64,000 bases of DNA from a bacterium 1XD21-70 (GTDB lineage: Bacteria > Bacillota > Clostridia > Lachnospirales > Lachnospiraceae), in assembly GCA_003669055.1 (NCBI GenBank), contig RAYB01000026.1:1-64000 (forward strand), in the 5' to 3' direction. Below, piece after piece: positions 8,043 through 16,816 of this stretch. The translations under genes and the position numbers were made by a program. How positions within the stretch are numbered: the first letter of the stretch is position 1; each line of letters begins with the position of its first letter. Under the pieces are notes generated by a model that saw nothing but the letters and a program-made list of their open reading frames with translations, was not told the origin of the DNA and ran no database searches.

Positions 8043-8860
8043 GGAGTCTTGGGGTATGCTTCCACGTCAAAATTATGGGAACCCCAGGTGTTGCGCAGCA
8101 CATCGGTAGTCACCAGGCACCAGTCCCCGCCCATCCTCCGCGGCGTTGTATCGAAATGGTACCAGGTTCCGTCCACATCCACCAGGTTCCAGAAGTGATC
8201 CCCGTCACTTGCCCGTACCACCGGGATATTAGGCATGCCTGCCGCCAGCAAAAGGTAATGCGACATCGCATAATACTCATAGCAGCACCCGGAATGCCTG
8301 CGGAAGCCGTACATGGCAGAAGCCGCCTCGTCGCTCTTTGGCCCGCTGGTTGTGTAAGTCATGTTGCCCCGCACCCAGCGGTAGATTGCCGCCGCCTTTT
8401 CCGGCTTTGACATGCCCTCATCCGTGATCTGGGCAACAATGCCTTGGGCATAGGAAAGCGCCGCCAAATCAGCCTCCGTCAGCTGCTGCGGATCCCCCTC
8501 CACCACTGCCCCGCTCCCGTCCAGGGTGTAGGGTTTCCCGTCAACCAGGATCTCTTGCGAACTCAGCATCGCCCCGTCACTCCCCAGGCGGTAATACTTC
8601 CCATCCGTCTCTATCCAGCAGTTCTCCATCATATATCCCTCGGCATCAAAATAATACCATCTGCGGTTAATCTTCTGCCACTGGTTCACCGGGTATGTCC
8701 CGTCCAGGTTTGGATACCACCATCCTTTCTCGTCCTGCTTCCAGCGGTTGGCTGCCCCAGGCCCGCTGTCCGAGTACGCCGCCAACGGACAGGACGCCAG
8801 TACAGCACTTAACCCAACTGCTGCCGTAAACATTGAAACTGCCTTTTGCTTTTTCTTCAT
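8039..8860 (-). CDS. secreted wall-binding protein with transglutaminase-like domain
   Basis: The 273-residue product has a signal peptide (MKKKQKAVSMFTAAVGLSAV...), then choline-binding-type repeats of the CW_binding family (KGWWYPNLDG, INRRWYYFDAEGYM, ETDGKYYRLGSDG) from about residue 40 to 110, and a C-terminal transglutaminase/protease-like domain. The Cys-His-Asp triad is readable: Cys in HSGCCYEYY, His in GDHFWNLV and Asp in YHFDTTP. It should sit on the outer cell wall and cut or cross-link proteins or peptidoglycan. It is the first gene of the O-acylation operon and lies directly behind a consensus promoter. Confidence 0.85.
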   Translation of the reverse strand: MKKKQKAVSMFTAAVGLSAVLASCPLAAYSDSGPGAANRWKQDEKGWWYPNLDGTYPVNQWQKINRRWYYFDAEGYMMENCWIETDGKYYRLGSDGAMLSSQEILVDGKPYTLDGSGAVVEGDPQQLTEADLAALSYAQGIVAQITDEGMSKPEKAAAIYRWVRGNMTYTTSGPKSDEAASAMYGFRRHSGCCYEYYAMSHYLLLAAGMPNIPVVRASDGDHFWNLVDVDGTWYHFDTTPRRMGGDWCLVTTDVLRNTWGSHNFDVEAYPKTP

Positions 8861-8904
8861 GTTATCCTCTGTTATATTTTATATAAATTTAATATACTTT
8901 CTAT

Positions 8905-8933
8905 ATTATAAACATCACAGTTGGATATGTCAA
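8905..8933 (-). promoter_or_regulatory. sigma-A promoter of the surface O-acylation operon
   Basis: Read on the minus strand, TTGACA (8928-8933), a 17-base spacer and TATAAT (8905-8910) are a perfect consensus promoter about 38 bases before the ATG. It is embedded in a very A/T-rich stretch. The remaining 76 bases up to trpB2 show no clear terminator. Confidence 0.85.
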
Positions 8934-9010
8934 CGAAAAATAGCAGGGCAGCAGGTGTGCAAAACAGCGAAGCAGCAGGCTGTGCAGGCCAAGGCAAACG
9001 CGCCCCTTCC

Positions 9011-10387
9011 TTATAATAAATCCACCTTTGGCAAAGCCTTTATTGCCTTTGCCAGTTCCTCATCCGACGGAACCGTATCGCTCATATCCCCATCGTTAAA
9101 GCGCTGATAAGACATCATGTCAAAATATCCGGTTCCTGTCAGGCCAAAGACAATATTTTTCGCCTCACCGGTCTCCTTGCACTTTAATGCCTCGTCCATG
9201 GCCACCTTGATCGCATGGCTGCTCTCCGGCGCCGGAAGGATGCCCTCCACCTTGGCAAATGCCTGGGCTGCCCGGAAAACCTCCGTCTGCTCCACGTTCC
9301 TGGCTGTCAAAAGCCCCTGGTCATACAACTCAGAAACCACCGAACTCATGCCGTGGTAACGCAGGCCGCCCGCATGGCTGGCAGACGGGATGAAGCCGCT
9401 CCCCAACGTATACATCTTAGCCAACGGGCACACTTTCCCGGTGTCACAGTAATCATAGGCGTAAACACCGCGGGTCAGGCTCGGGCAGGAAGCCGGTTCT
9501 ACGGCAATAATCTCATAATCTGCCTCGCCGCGCAGCATCTGCCCGGCAAAAGGAGAAATCAGGCCGCCCAAGTTGGAGCCGCCGCCGGCACAGCCAATGA
9601 TTATGTCTGCCTTTATGCCGTATTTATCCAAAGCAGCCTTTGTCTCTAATCCAATCACGGACTGGTGCAGCATCACCTGTGACAGCACGGACCCCAGCAC
9701 ATAGCGGTAACCCTCCTGGCTGACTGCCGCTTCTACAGCTTCTGAAATCGCACAGCCCAGGCTCCCTGTCGTCCCCGGGAATTCCGCATTCATCCTCCGT
9801 CCCACCTCCGTATCCATGGACGGGGACGGTGTCACCTTCGCCCCGTAAGTCCGCATCACTTCACGCCGGAACGGCTTCTGCTCATAAGAACATTTCACCA
9901 TATATACCTGGCAGTCCAGTTCCAGGTACGCACAGGCCATGGAAAGCGCAGTCCCCCACTGTCCTGCCCCTGTCTCGGTGGTCACACCCTTTAACCCCTG
10001 CTTCTTTGCATAGTAAGCCTGGGCAATCGCAGAATTGAGTTTGTGGCTCCCGGATGTATTATTCCCTTCAAACTTATAATAAATATGGGCCGGTGTATCC
10101 AGCTTTTTCTCCAGGCAGTAAGCCCTTACCAAGGGGGAAGGGCGGTACATCCGGTAAAAGTCCAGGATCTCCTGGGGGATATCAAAATACGGCGTCTTGT
10201 CATCCAACTCCTGCTTTGCCAGTTCTTCACAGAAAATGGCAGACAGTTCTTCTGCTGTCACCGGCTTTTGTGTGGCTGGGTTAAGGATCGGAGCCGGTTT
10301 CTTCTTCATATCGGCGCGTACATTGTACCATTGCTTCGGCATCTCCTGCTCTTCCAGGTAAATTTTGTAAGGGATATTCTTTTCCAT
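9011..10387 (-). CDS. trpB2: tryptophan synthase beta-like PLP enzyme (TrpB2 type)
   Basis: The product of 458 residues belongs to the longer TrpB2 group, which joins indole and serine to make tryptophan. The PLP-binding lysine is K116 in SGSHKLNS and the phosphate-binding loop is GCAGGGSNLGG. TrpB2 differs from TrpB1 by an N-terminal extension and frequent absence of a partner trpA, as here: no other trp gene is nearby, so the enzyme may salvage free indole. A Trp-type T-box leader lies directly upstream, which supports a role in tryptophan supply. Confidence 0.92.
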   Translation of the reverse strand: MEKNIPYKIYLEEQEMPKQWYNVRADMKKKPAPILNPATQKPVTAEELSAIFCEELAKQELDDKTPYFDIPQEILDFYRMYRPSPLVRAYCLEKKLDTPAHIYYKFEGNNTSGSHKLNSAIAQAYYAKKQGLKGVTTETGAGQWGTALSMACAYLELDCQVYMVKCSYEQKPFRREVMRTYGAKVTPSPSMDTEVGRRMNAEFPGTTGSLGCAISEAVEAAVSQEGYRYVLGSVLSQVMLHQSVIGLETKAALDKYGIKADIIIGCAGGGSNLGGLISPFAGQMLRGEADYEIIAVEPASCPSLTRGVYAYDYCDTGKVCPLAKMYTLGSGFIPSASHAGGLRYHGMSSVVSELYDQGLLTARNVEQTEVFRAAQAFAKVEGILPAPESSHAIKVAMDEALKCKETGEAKNIVFGLTGTGYFDMMSYQRFNDGDMSDTVPSDEELAKAIKALPKVDLL

Positions 10388-10424
10388 ATTCTCGTCCTTT
10401 CTCCCCTATCGGGGGTTCCTTTCC

Positions 10425-10736
10425 TAATTAGCAGCAAGCATGAAACAGCTGAAATACAAAAAAACCTCTGCCCTATCTCTTCCATAGGACAGAAGCCTCG
10501 CTTCTGTGGTGCCACCTAAATTCATTCTGACGAATGCACTCATTGCCAGGTACTGACATACCGGCTCTGCTATAACGTGCAGACACGTCTCGCCTACTTG
10601 GGACTGCGTCCTTTTCAGTTCGCCCTCGCGGGTCCATTCCCTGCCTTTCGTGCCACTGCAATCCCACCCTCTGCAGTTCTCTGTGCGCATTCCAAACAGG
10701 TACTTGCCCCGGTCAATGGTTTGTAACTAATTGACT
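10425..10736 (-). ncRNA. T-box riboswitch, tryptophan specificity (trpB2 leader)
   Basis: On the minus strand the conserved T-box motif aggtggcaccac (10506-10517) is followed by a terminator: a 12-bp stem and a run of seven T (about 10456-10494). Upstream, stem I contains a specifier context gggaaTGGaccc with UGG at 10634-10636 followed by A, matching uncharged tRNA-Trp. When tRNA-Trp is uncharged the antiterminator should form and trpB2 is transcribed. The whole leader spans the roughly 310 bases between the promoter and trpB2. Confidence 0.88.
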
Positions 10737-10743
10737 TGCAAAC

Positions 10744-10772
10744 AGGATATCCTATATTGGGGGAAATGTCAA
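10744..10772 (-). promoter_or_regulatory. promoter of the Trp T-box/trpB2 transcript
   Basis: TTGACA (10767-10772), 17-base spacer, TATCCT (10744-10749) on the minus strand. The predicted transcription start near 10737 fits the beginning of the T-box leader. The stretch 10773-10941 has no supported gene. Confidence 0.75.
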
Positions 10773-10941
10773 GCCTTTTTTAGGAAGGCATTATAAATCG
10801 AAGGCGTTATAAAAGGCACGCCAGAAAGAGAGGGACGACACGCGGGATTGCCTTTAGCGGGCAAGGGAATGCCCGTCTGCCGGGGAAAGCCCTGATAAAA
10901 AATGGTGATAAAGAAAAAATCACAGGAAATAAAAAATATGG

Positions 10942-10970
10942 TTGACAAAACAGTGATTGTGGGGTAAAAT
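10942..10970 (+). promoter_or_regulatory. promoter of tRNA-Arg
   Basis: TTGACA (10942-10947), 17-base spacer, TAAAAT (10965-10970), about 41 bases before the tRNA. Confidence 0.75.
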
Positions 10971-11011
10971 AATTTTTGTTGCGGAGGGAATCCTTCCCAG
11001 CAACAAGATAT

Positions 11012-11085
11012 GTGTGCGTAGCTCAGCTGGATAGAGCACTTGGCTACGGACCAAGGTGTCGGGAGTTCGAATCTTCTCGCGCACG
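11012..11085 (+). tRNA. tRNA-Arg, anticodon ACG
   Basis: A full cloverleaf can be drawn: acceptor arms gtgtgcg/cgcgcac (one G-U pair), D arm gctc...gagc, anticodon stem cttgg/ccaag with loop ctACGga, and a T loop gttcgaatc. The ACG anticodon (A34 normally edited to inosine) reads CGU/CGC/CGA. The 3' CCA is not encoded. It is a single tRNA gene, not part of a cluster. Confidence 0.95.
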
Positions 11086-11100
11086 TAGAAAAGCATTACA

Positions 11101-11137
11101 AAAAGGAGTATTTATCGAAAGATAGATACTCCTTTTT
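11101..11137 (+). terminator. intrinsic terminator after tRNA-Arg
   Basis: A stem aaaaggagta/tactcctttt, ending in a T-run, lies 15 bases after the tRNA. The A-rich 5' side means it could also end transcription on the minus strand. The 76 bases to the next gene stop hold nothing further. Confidence 0.8.
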
Positions 11138-11213
11138 GCTGCAGGGTTGAATTTTTAGACAATTTAAAGAATTGTGTTGAAATGTTGTTGGGAATAGGGG
11201 GCGGGGCAGCCGT

Positions 11214-12587
11214 TTAGGTTTGCTGGACGGCTGCCAAGTGTTTCAGTTCTTTTAATACCTCCAGGACAATTGCGGTCGCCAGCAAAAAGGTGAATACATC
11301 AGCCAGGGGCTGTGCGATCTGTACCCCGAATACCCCGAAAATGCGTGGGAAAACCAATAGGGACGGGATCAGGAACAAGCCTTGGCGGCCCATTGCCACC
11401 AGGGATGCCCTAAACCCGTAGCCAATCGACTGGGTCAGCATATTGACCATGATCACCCATGCCTGGATCGGCATGGTCAGCAGCTGCAGCCGCAAGGCCA
11501 GCGTGCCGATCTCGATCACCTGCAAGTCTTCCCTCCGGAAGGCTGTGATAATCGGGCGGCTAAACAGAAAGGCTGCCGTGCCGAAAACGGTCAGCATGAC
11601 CACTGCCACTTTTACGCAGAACCAGTATGCCTCCAACACCCGGCCATACCTCCTGGCACCAAAATTGAAGCCGCATACCGGCTGGAAGCCCTGTCCGAAG
11701 CCAATGAGGCTGGAGTTGATGAACATCATAAACCGGGTTACGATCGACATTGCCGAGATTGCCGCATCCCCATAAGGCCCGGCAGCAAAATTCAGCACGA
11801 CTGCTGCCGCGCTGGCCAGCCCCTGGCGGCAAAATGACGGCAGCCCGGCATGGAGGATCTCCCCGTATATTTTCAGGTTCGGGCGAAAACGGGTTATCTG
11901 GATCTTGATGCAGTCCCCATGGGAATTGCACTGGTAGAGCAGGATGGCAAAGCTGACCATCTGGCTGGCCATCGTCGCAACCGCGGCGCCGGAAATGCCC
12001 ATCCCTAAGCCGAAGATCAGGATTGGGTCCAGGATCATATTCAAAATACCGCCAGTCGTGATGCCAACCATTGCCAGCATGGCGCTTCCCTGTGCGCGCA
12101 GGATATTGTTCATCACAAAGGAGCACATCATAAACGGCGCCGCAATCAGGATGTAGCGCGCATAATCCTGGGCATAGGGCGCGATCGTCTCCGTCGCCCC
12201 TAAAAGATACACCATCTGCCGGGAAAACAGCAGGCCGGTTGCCAAAAACAGCATCCCTATGATCCCTGCCGTGAAAAAGGCTGTCGCCGCAAACACGCTT
12301 GCCCTCTCCTCCTCCTGGTTCCCCAAGGCACGGGAAATGTTATTGCCGCTGCCCATCCCCAGGGTAAAGCCCACCGCCTGGATCATTGCCATGGCAGAAA
12401 AAATCACTCCCACAGCCCCGGAAGCACTGGTTCCGATCTGGCTGACAAAAAAGGTGTCTGCCATATTGTAAACAGATGTCACCAGCATGCTGATGATCGT
12501 CGGCACCGCCAGCGTCGGAATCAGCCGGTTCACCGGTGTCTCTGTCATCTGTTTGAATTTTTCTTCTTTTGACATCGTACTCGCCAC
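11214..12587 (-). CDS. MATE-family efflux transporter
   Basis: This is a 12-segment multidrug/toxin exporter of the NorM/MepA type. The opening TPVNRLIPTLAVPTIISMLV and internal repeats such as NNILRAQGSAMLAMVGITTGGILNMILDPILIFG are typical of the family, which uses Na+ or H+ gradients to expel cationic compounds. I chose the GTG at 12587, six bases after AAGGAGGGG; the upstream ATG at 12611 would put that ribosome binding site inside the gene. It is one of three MATE genes within 10 kb, and its substrate cannot be told from sequence. Confidence 0.9.
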   Translation of the reverse strand: MASTMSKEEKFKQMTETPVNRLIPTLAVPTIISMLVTSVYNMADTFFVSQIGTSASGAVGVIFSAMAMIQAVGFTLGMGSGNNISRALGNQEEERASVFAATAFFTAGIIGMLFLATGLLFSRQMVYLLGATETIAPYAQDYARYILIAAPFMMCSFVMNNILRAQGSAMLAMVGITTGGILNMILDPILIFGLGMGISGAAVATMASQMVSFAILLYQCNSHGDCIKIQITRFRPNLKIYGEILHAGLPSFCRQGLASAAAVVLNFAAGPYGDAAISAMSIVTRFMMFINSSLIGFGQGFQPVCGFNFGARRYGRVLEAYWFCVKVAVVMLTVFGTAAFLFSRPIITAFRREDLQVIEIGTLALRLQLLTMPIQAWVIMVNMLTQSIGYGFRASLVAMGRQGLFLIPSLLVFPRIFGVFGVQIAQPLADVFTFLLATAIVLEVLKELKHLAAVQQT

Positions 12588-12627
12588 AATTTCCCCTCCT
12601 TCTCGCCCCATGGATCATCCGAAATCT

Positions 12628-12993
12628 TCAAACCTGGCCGGAACATGCCCCCAAAAACAGAACCATGCATGGCAGCACTGTCAGAACCCCCAGCACAATC
12701 TCAATCAGTGCAAGCATCTTCCACCTTTTAAGTGCAGCAGCCTCCTGAGGTTTTGCGTCCAGCTTTTTCAGCCTCCTATATCCCAGGCTTCCACAGACAA
12801 TCCCGCAGATAGGGGCAACCGGGCATAAGAACAAATACACCACCCCGGTGAAAATCCCCATGTACCGCAGCAGCGGGCTCTCCCACCAAAAAGAGAACAC
12901 CTGCCCCAGCCACCAAAAAACAATAATAAAAAACATAATCTCAAAAAGTATCATGGCAAAGCGCAGCATCGCTTTTATTCTTCCTTCTGTCAT
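12628..12993 (-). CDS. small membrane protein between two MATE genes
   Basis: The 121-residue product has three or four hydrophobic segments (ILFEIMFFIIVFWWLGQVF, MGIFTGVVYLFLCPVAPICG, ALIEIVLGVLTVLPCMVLFL) and short basic loops. I do not recognise the family. The ATG at 12993 overlaps the stop of the upstream MATE gene by 4 bases, so it is co-translated with that exporter; a longer frame upstream is only the MATE gene read in another frame. Confidence 0.65.
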   Translation of the reverse strand: MTEGRIKAMLRFAMILFEIMFFIIVFWWLGQVFSFWWESPLLRYMGIFTGVVYLFLCPVAPICGIVCGSLGYRRLKKLDAKPQEAAALKRWKMLALIEIVLGVLTVLPCMVLFLGACSGQV

Positions 12994-14363
12994 CTTCCTG
13001 CCCCCTGTCCTGCGGCTGCCTTCCCAGGCAGCCTTTTTAGCACCCACAGATAATATAACACAAAGACCAGCCCTTTGGCTATGCTGGTTATGGTAAGCGC
13101 CCACCAAATGCCGTTAAGTCCCAGGCCCGTGCCCGTCAGAAAAAGAGCCAGCGGGATCCTTGCTGCCGTCAGCACGATGGTGATCACCGAACAGGACAAG
13201 GTTCTTCCCAGCCCCTGGAGCGCCCCCACGGTCAGAAGTTCTTCACACATCGGCATCTGGCCGATCCCCAAAACCACCAGGTAGCTGATGCCGATGGGGA
13301 CAACCTGTTCCTCCTGGATAAAAATCCTAAATATCGGCTCTGCCCCAAAGATCAGCACCAGGGAAGTAAAGGTTCCCCACAAGCCGACTACTGCCAGCGC
13401 CATGCCATATCCCTTCCTCACCCGCTCATAAAGCCGTGCGCCGTAATTCTGCCCGGTAAAGGCATTCATGGCCGAGCCAAAGCCCTCTGCCGTCATCCAG
13501 GAAATGCACTCCACCTGGCCCCCTACCCGCTGGACTGCCACCGCTGCGTCTCCCCAGGATGCAATCATACGTGTCAGCACCATCGAAATTGAGGAATAGA
13601 GCATGCTCTGCAGGGCAGAAGGAACCCCCAGCCTCAGAATCTCCCTGAAATACCTCCCTGCCGTCCGGCACCGCAGGTCAATCTTATTAAACAGCACCGT
13701 GTCTTGGGATGCCCTCTGCACCAGGACGAATGTCACTACCATCTGTGCCGTCACGGTGGCCGCCGCCGCGCCCGCTGCTTCCATCCGCGGAAACGGCCCC
13801 GGCCCGAAGATCAGCAACGGATCCAATACCATGTTCACTGCCAGGCCGGTGCAGTTGGCCAAAAACGGGGTTTTGCTGTCACCGATGGCCGTAAACAGCC
13901 CGGTCATGGTCTGGTTCAAAAACGAAAATAAAATCAGCCCGCAGGTGATCCGCAGATAAATCCCGGCGTCCGCGACAATCTTCCCGCTGCTAAGCCCAAA
14001 AAAACCGATCATGTTTCCGGTAAACAAATTGGCAGCCAAGGCAAATATAAACGCCAGCACAACCGTCAGCTGAAGCGCCCCCCGCCCATATTCTACGGCC
14101 TCCCCCGCCTCCTTCTTCCCCAGGCTGTGCGCCACCTTGACCTGCCCGCCCATCCGCGCCAGGGTCACGATGCCCGTGGAAAGCCAGGTATACATCCCGG
14201 CGGCTCCGACCGCCGCCACCGCCGAACTCCCTACCCGCCCGATCCACGCCATATCCGTCAGGTTGTAGGCTGTCTGCACCAGCGAGGTGGCCATGATCGG
14301 CAGCGCCAGCCCCGTCAGCGAGCCAAGGATCCCCCCATGCAATAAATCGATGTGACGCCTCAT
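12990..14363 (-). CDS. MATE-family efflux transporter
   Basis: The product of 457 residues begins MRRHIDLLHGGILGSLTGLA and shows the MATE pattern of two six-helix halves (ALPIMATSLVQTAYNLTDMAWIG; GLAVNMVLDPLLIFGPGPF). The ATG at 14363 is preferred to one at 14408 because the first 15 residues of the longer form are unlike the family. It is followed by, and overlaps, a small membrane protein gene. It is distinct in sequence from the neighbouring MATE at 11.2-12.6 kb, so this is not a recent tandem copy. Confidence 0.9.
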   Translation of the reverse strand: MRRHIDLLHGGILGSLTGLALPIMATSLVQTAYNLTDMAWIGRVGSSAVAAVGAAGMYTWLSTGIVTLARMGGQVKVAHSLGKKEAGEAVEYGRGALQLTVVLAFIFALAANLFTGNMIGFFGLSSGKIVADAGIYLRITCGLILFSFLNQTMTGLFTAIGDSKTPFLANCTGLAVNMVLDPLLIFGPGPFPRMEAAGAAAATVTAQMVVTFVLVQRASQDTVLFNKIDLRCRTAGRYFREILRLGVPSALQSMLYSSISMVLTRMIASWGDAAVAVQRVGGQVECISWMTAEGFGSAMNAFTGQNYGARLYERVRKGYGMALAVVGLWGTFTSLVLIFGAEPIFRIFIQEEQVVPIGISYLVVLGIGQMPMCEELLTVGALQGLGRTLSCSVITIVLTAARIPLALFLTGTGLGLNGIWWALTITSIAKGLVFVLYYLWVLKRLPGKAAAGQGAGR

Positions 14364-14414
14364 CTTGTTTGGCCTGCCTTTCCTAAATGTAATCGGGCTA
14401 TGCCCCATACTTCA

Positions 14415-14457
14415 AAAGGTTCCTGCTGCCGGAAATGCCCCGGCAGCAAAAACCTTT
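14415..14457. terminator. hairpin terminator between nfnB and MATE gene
   Basis: Long stem: aaaggtt...aaccttt outside and tgctgccgg/ccggcagca inside, with a short loop. It lies six bases after the nfnB stop. T-rich sequence follows on the plus strand and ccttttg on the minus strand; the expected use is to end the nfnAB message. Confidence 0.75.
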
Positions 14458-14462
14458 CTTTC

Positions 14463-15851
14463 TTATGCTTTCCCGCACAGATATTCATGGATCCCCTTTG
14501 CCCCGTTCTTTCCCGCCTCCATGGCCAGAATCACGGTCGCCGCCCCCGTCACGGCATCACCGCCGGCAAACACACCCGGGCGGGAGGTCTGCCCGTTTTC
14601 TGCCTCCGCCACGATACATTTGCGGCGGTTTATCTCCAAGCCCTTCGTGGTAGAAGAAATCAAGGGGTTCGGGGACGTCCCCAGCGACATAATCACGGTA
14701 TCCACCTCGATGGTATAGTCCGATCCCGGCACCTCCACCGGGCGCCTTCTCCCGGACTCGTCCGGCTCACCAAGCTCCATCTTCCTGACGGTCATGCCCG
14801 TCACCCACCCCTTATCATCGGTCAGGATCTCCACCGGGTTGGTCAGCAGATGGAACATTACGCCTTCTTCCTTCGCATGGTGTACCTCTTCGACCCGGGC
14901 CGGCAGTTCCGCCTCGCTGCGCCGGTACACGACCGAAACCTCCGCCCCTAAGCGCAGCGCCGTCCGGGCGGCATCCATGGCCACATTGCCGCCGCCGACC
15001 ACGGCCACCTTCTTCCCGGCCACGATCGGCGTGTCGTAATCCTCCCGGAAGGCCTTCATCAGGTTGCTGCGGGTCAGGTATTCGTTGGCGGAAAACACCC
15101 CGTTGGCATTCTCACCAGGAATTCCCATGAATTTCGGAAGCCCGGCGCCGGAACCGATAAACACCGCCTCATAGCCCTCTTCCTCCATCAGTTCGTCTAT
15201 GGTCACGGATTTGCCGATAATTACATCCGTTTCAATCTTTACCCCCAGCTTTCTGACATTGTCAATTTCCATGCGCACCACGGTGTCCTTCGGAAGCCGG
15301 AACTCGGGGATTCCGTATGTCAGCACACCGCCCGGCTCATGCAATGCCTCAAAAACCGTCACATCATAACCCAGCTTTGCAAGGTCTCCGGCACAGGTCA
15401 GCCCGGCCGGGCCTGAGCCTACGACCGCCACCTTGCGCCCGTTCTTTTCCGCCGCGGCCTTCGGCACAAAACCGTTCTCCCGCGACCAGTCTGCCACAAA
15501 GCGCTCCAGCTTTCCAATAGAAACCGGCTCCCCCTTGATCCCGCGGATACATTTCCCCTCACATTGGGATTCCTGCGGGCACACCCGGCCACAGACAGCC
15601 GGCAGCGCCGAAGCCTTGGCAATCACATTCGCCGCCGCCTCAAAATCTCCGGCTTCCACCTCACGGATAAAGCCGGGAATATCAATCGAAACCGGGCAGC
15701 CGCCCATGCACTTTGCGTTCTTGCATTTTAAGCAGCGCGCCGCTTCCTCCCTGGCCTCACTGGCATTATAGCCATAACAGACCTCCTCAAAATTTGCTGC
15801 CCGCACCTTGGCATCCTGCTCCCGCACCGGTACTTTCTTTAACACATCCAT
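14463..15851 (-). CDS. nfnB: NfnB: NADP-binding large subunit of ferredoxin:NADP+ transhydrogenase (GltA-like)
   Basis: The 462-residue flavoprotein has two N-terminal [4Fe-4S] cluster motifs (CLKCKNAKCMGGCP and VCGRVCPQESQCEGKC), an FAD site (VVGSGPAGLTCAGDL, about residue 150) and an NADP site (VVGGGNVAMDAARTAL, about residue 290). Alone such sequences are often called glutamate synthase small subunit or GltA, but the gene lies 55 bases behind nfnA, which fixes the call as NfnAB: the cytosolic electron-bifurcating enzyme linking NADH, NADPH and reduced ferredoxin. Such an enzyme fits an anaerobe that also makes [FeFe] hydrogenase maturases. Confidence 0.92.
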   Translation of the reverse strand: MDVLKKVPVREQDAKVRAANFEEVCYGYNASEAREEAARCLKCKNAKCMGGCPVSIDIPGFIREVEAGDFEAAANVIAKASALPAVCGRVCPQESQCEGKCIRGIKGEPVSIGKLERFVADWSRENGFVPKAAAEKNGRKVAVVGSGPAGLTCAGDLAKLGYDVTVFEALHEPGGVLTYGIPEFRLPKDTVVRMEIDNVRKLGVKIETDVIIGKSVTIDELMEEEGYEAVFIGSGAGLPKFMGIPGENANGVFSANEYLTRSNLMKAFREDYDTPIVAGKKVAVVGGGNVAMDAARTALRLGAEVSVVYRRSEAELPARVEEVHHAKEEGVMFHLLTNPVEILTDDKGWVTGMTVRKMELGEPDESGRRRPVEVPGSDYTIEVDTVIMSLGTSPNPLISSTTKGLEINRRKCIVAEAENGQTSRPGVFAGGDAVTGAATVILAMEAGKNGAKGIHEYLCGKA

Positions 15852-15906
15852 GATCGTTTTCCTCCGTAGCCTATTTACTCATTCTCTCCCTGGTATCCGC
15901 TGCCTT

Positions 15907-16788
15907 TCAGACGCAATTCCCGCAGCCGCCGTGATGGGTCTCTCCCTCCTGCTGCCGCAGCATGGCGCGGCCTTCCTCTGTCTTGTAGATCTGCTGCCGC
16001 TTCATTGCCTCATCAAAGTCTACCAGGTGCCCGTCAAATTCCGGCCCGTCCACACAGGCAAACTTCACCTCACCGCCCACACTCAGCCGGCAGGCACCGC
16101 ACATCCCGGTACCGTCCACCATCACGGGGTTCATGCTGACAATAGTCGGAAGCTGCAGTTCTTTTGTCAGCAGGCAGACAAACTTCATCATGATCATCGG
16201 TCCGATTGCCACACAGACATCATAGTGCTGCCCCTTATTTTCTACCAGGTCACGGATGACCTCCGTCACCATGCCCTTCTGCCCGTAAGAGCCGTCATCC
16301 GTGGTTATGTACAATTGCCCTGCCACTTTCTTCATCTCTTCTTCCAAAATCAGCAGATCCTTTGTCTTGGCGCCCACGACCACGTCCACGTCCATGCCGT
16401 GCTCTTTCATCCACTTCACCTGGGGATACACCGGCGCCGTGCCGACACCACCTGCCACAAACAGGTATTTCCTCCCCTTTACTTCCTGGAAATCTTCCTT
16501 TACAAAATCGGACGGCTGCCCCAGCGGCCCTACAAAATCCTGGAACGCATCGCCTGCCTGCAGGCCGGCCATGCGCTCTGTCGAAGCGCCCACGCTCTGG
16601 AACACAATCGTCACAGTCCCTGTCTCCCGGTTATAATCACAGATGGTCAGCGGAATCCGCTCCCCCTTTTCATCCATCTTTACAATGACGAATTCCCCGG
16701 GCTGACAGGACTTTGCCACCCGCGGCGCCTCCACCTCCATCAGGAAAATCTTCTCTGCCAGCTTGCTGGCCTTTAAAATCTGGTACAT
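15907..16788 (-). CDS. nfnA: NfnA: NADH-binding small subunit of ferredoxin:NADP+ transhydrogenase
   Basis: The 293-residue product is a ferredoxin-NADP-reductase-like flavoprotein. It shows the FAD-binding start (YQILKASKLAEKIFLMEVEAP), the NAD-binding GGVGTAPVYPQ, and a C-terminal [2Fe-2S] ligand set around GMCGACRLSVGG and KFACVDGPEF. The ATG at 16788 follows AGGAGG; an earlier ATG at 16851 lies inside the gene upstream. It forms the NfnAB complex with the next gene. Confidence 0.92.
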   Translation of the reverse strand: MYQILKASKLAEKIFLMEVEAPRVAKSCQPGEFVIVKMDEKGERIPLTICDYNRETGTVTIVFQSVGASTERMAGLQAGDAFQDFVGPLGQPSDFVKEDFQEVKGRKYLFVAGGVGTAPVYPQVKWMKEHGMDVDVVVGAKTKDLLILEEEMKKVAGQLYITTDDGSYGQKGMVTEVIRDLVENKGQHYDVCVAIGPMIMMKFVCLLTKELQLPTIVSMNPVMVDGTGMCGACRLSVGGEVKFACVDGPEFDGHLVDFDEAMKRQQIYKTEEGRAMLRQQEGETHHGGCGNCV

Positions 16789-16816
16789 TTCTATCCTCCT
16801 GTTTTTGCCTTGTTCT

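Noticed and set aside
15808-16776. 322-residue open frame on the plus strand opposite nfnA
   Set aside because: Composition is His/Leu/Pro/Cys-heavy with no motif; nfnA on the other strand has full motifs and a ribosome site.
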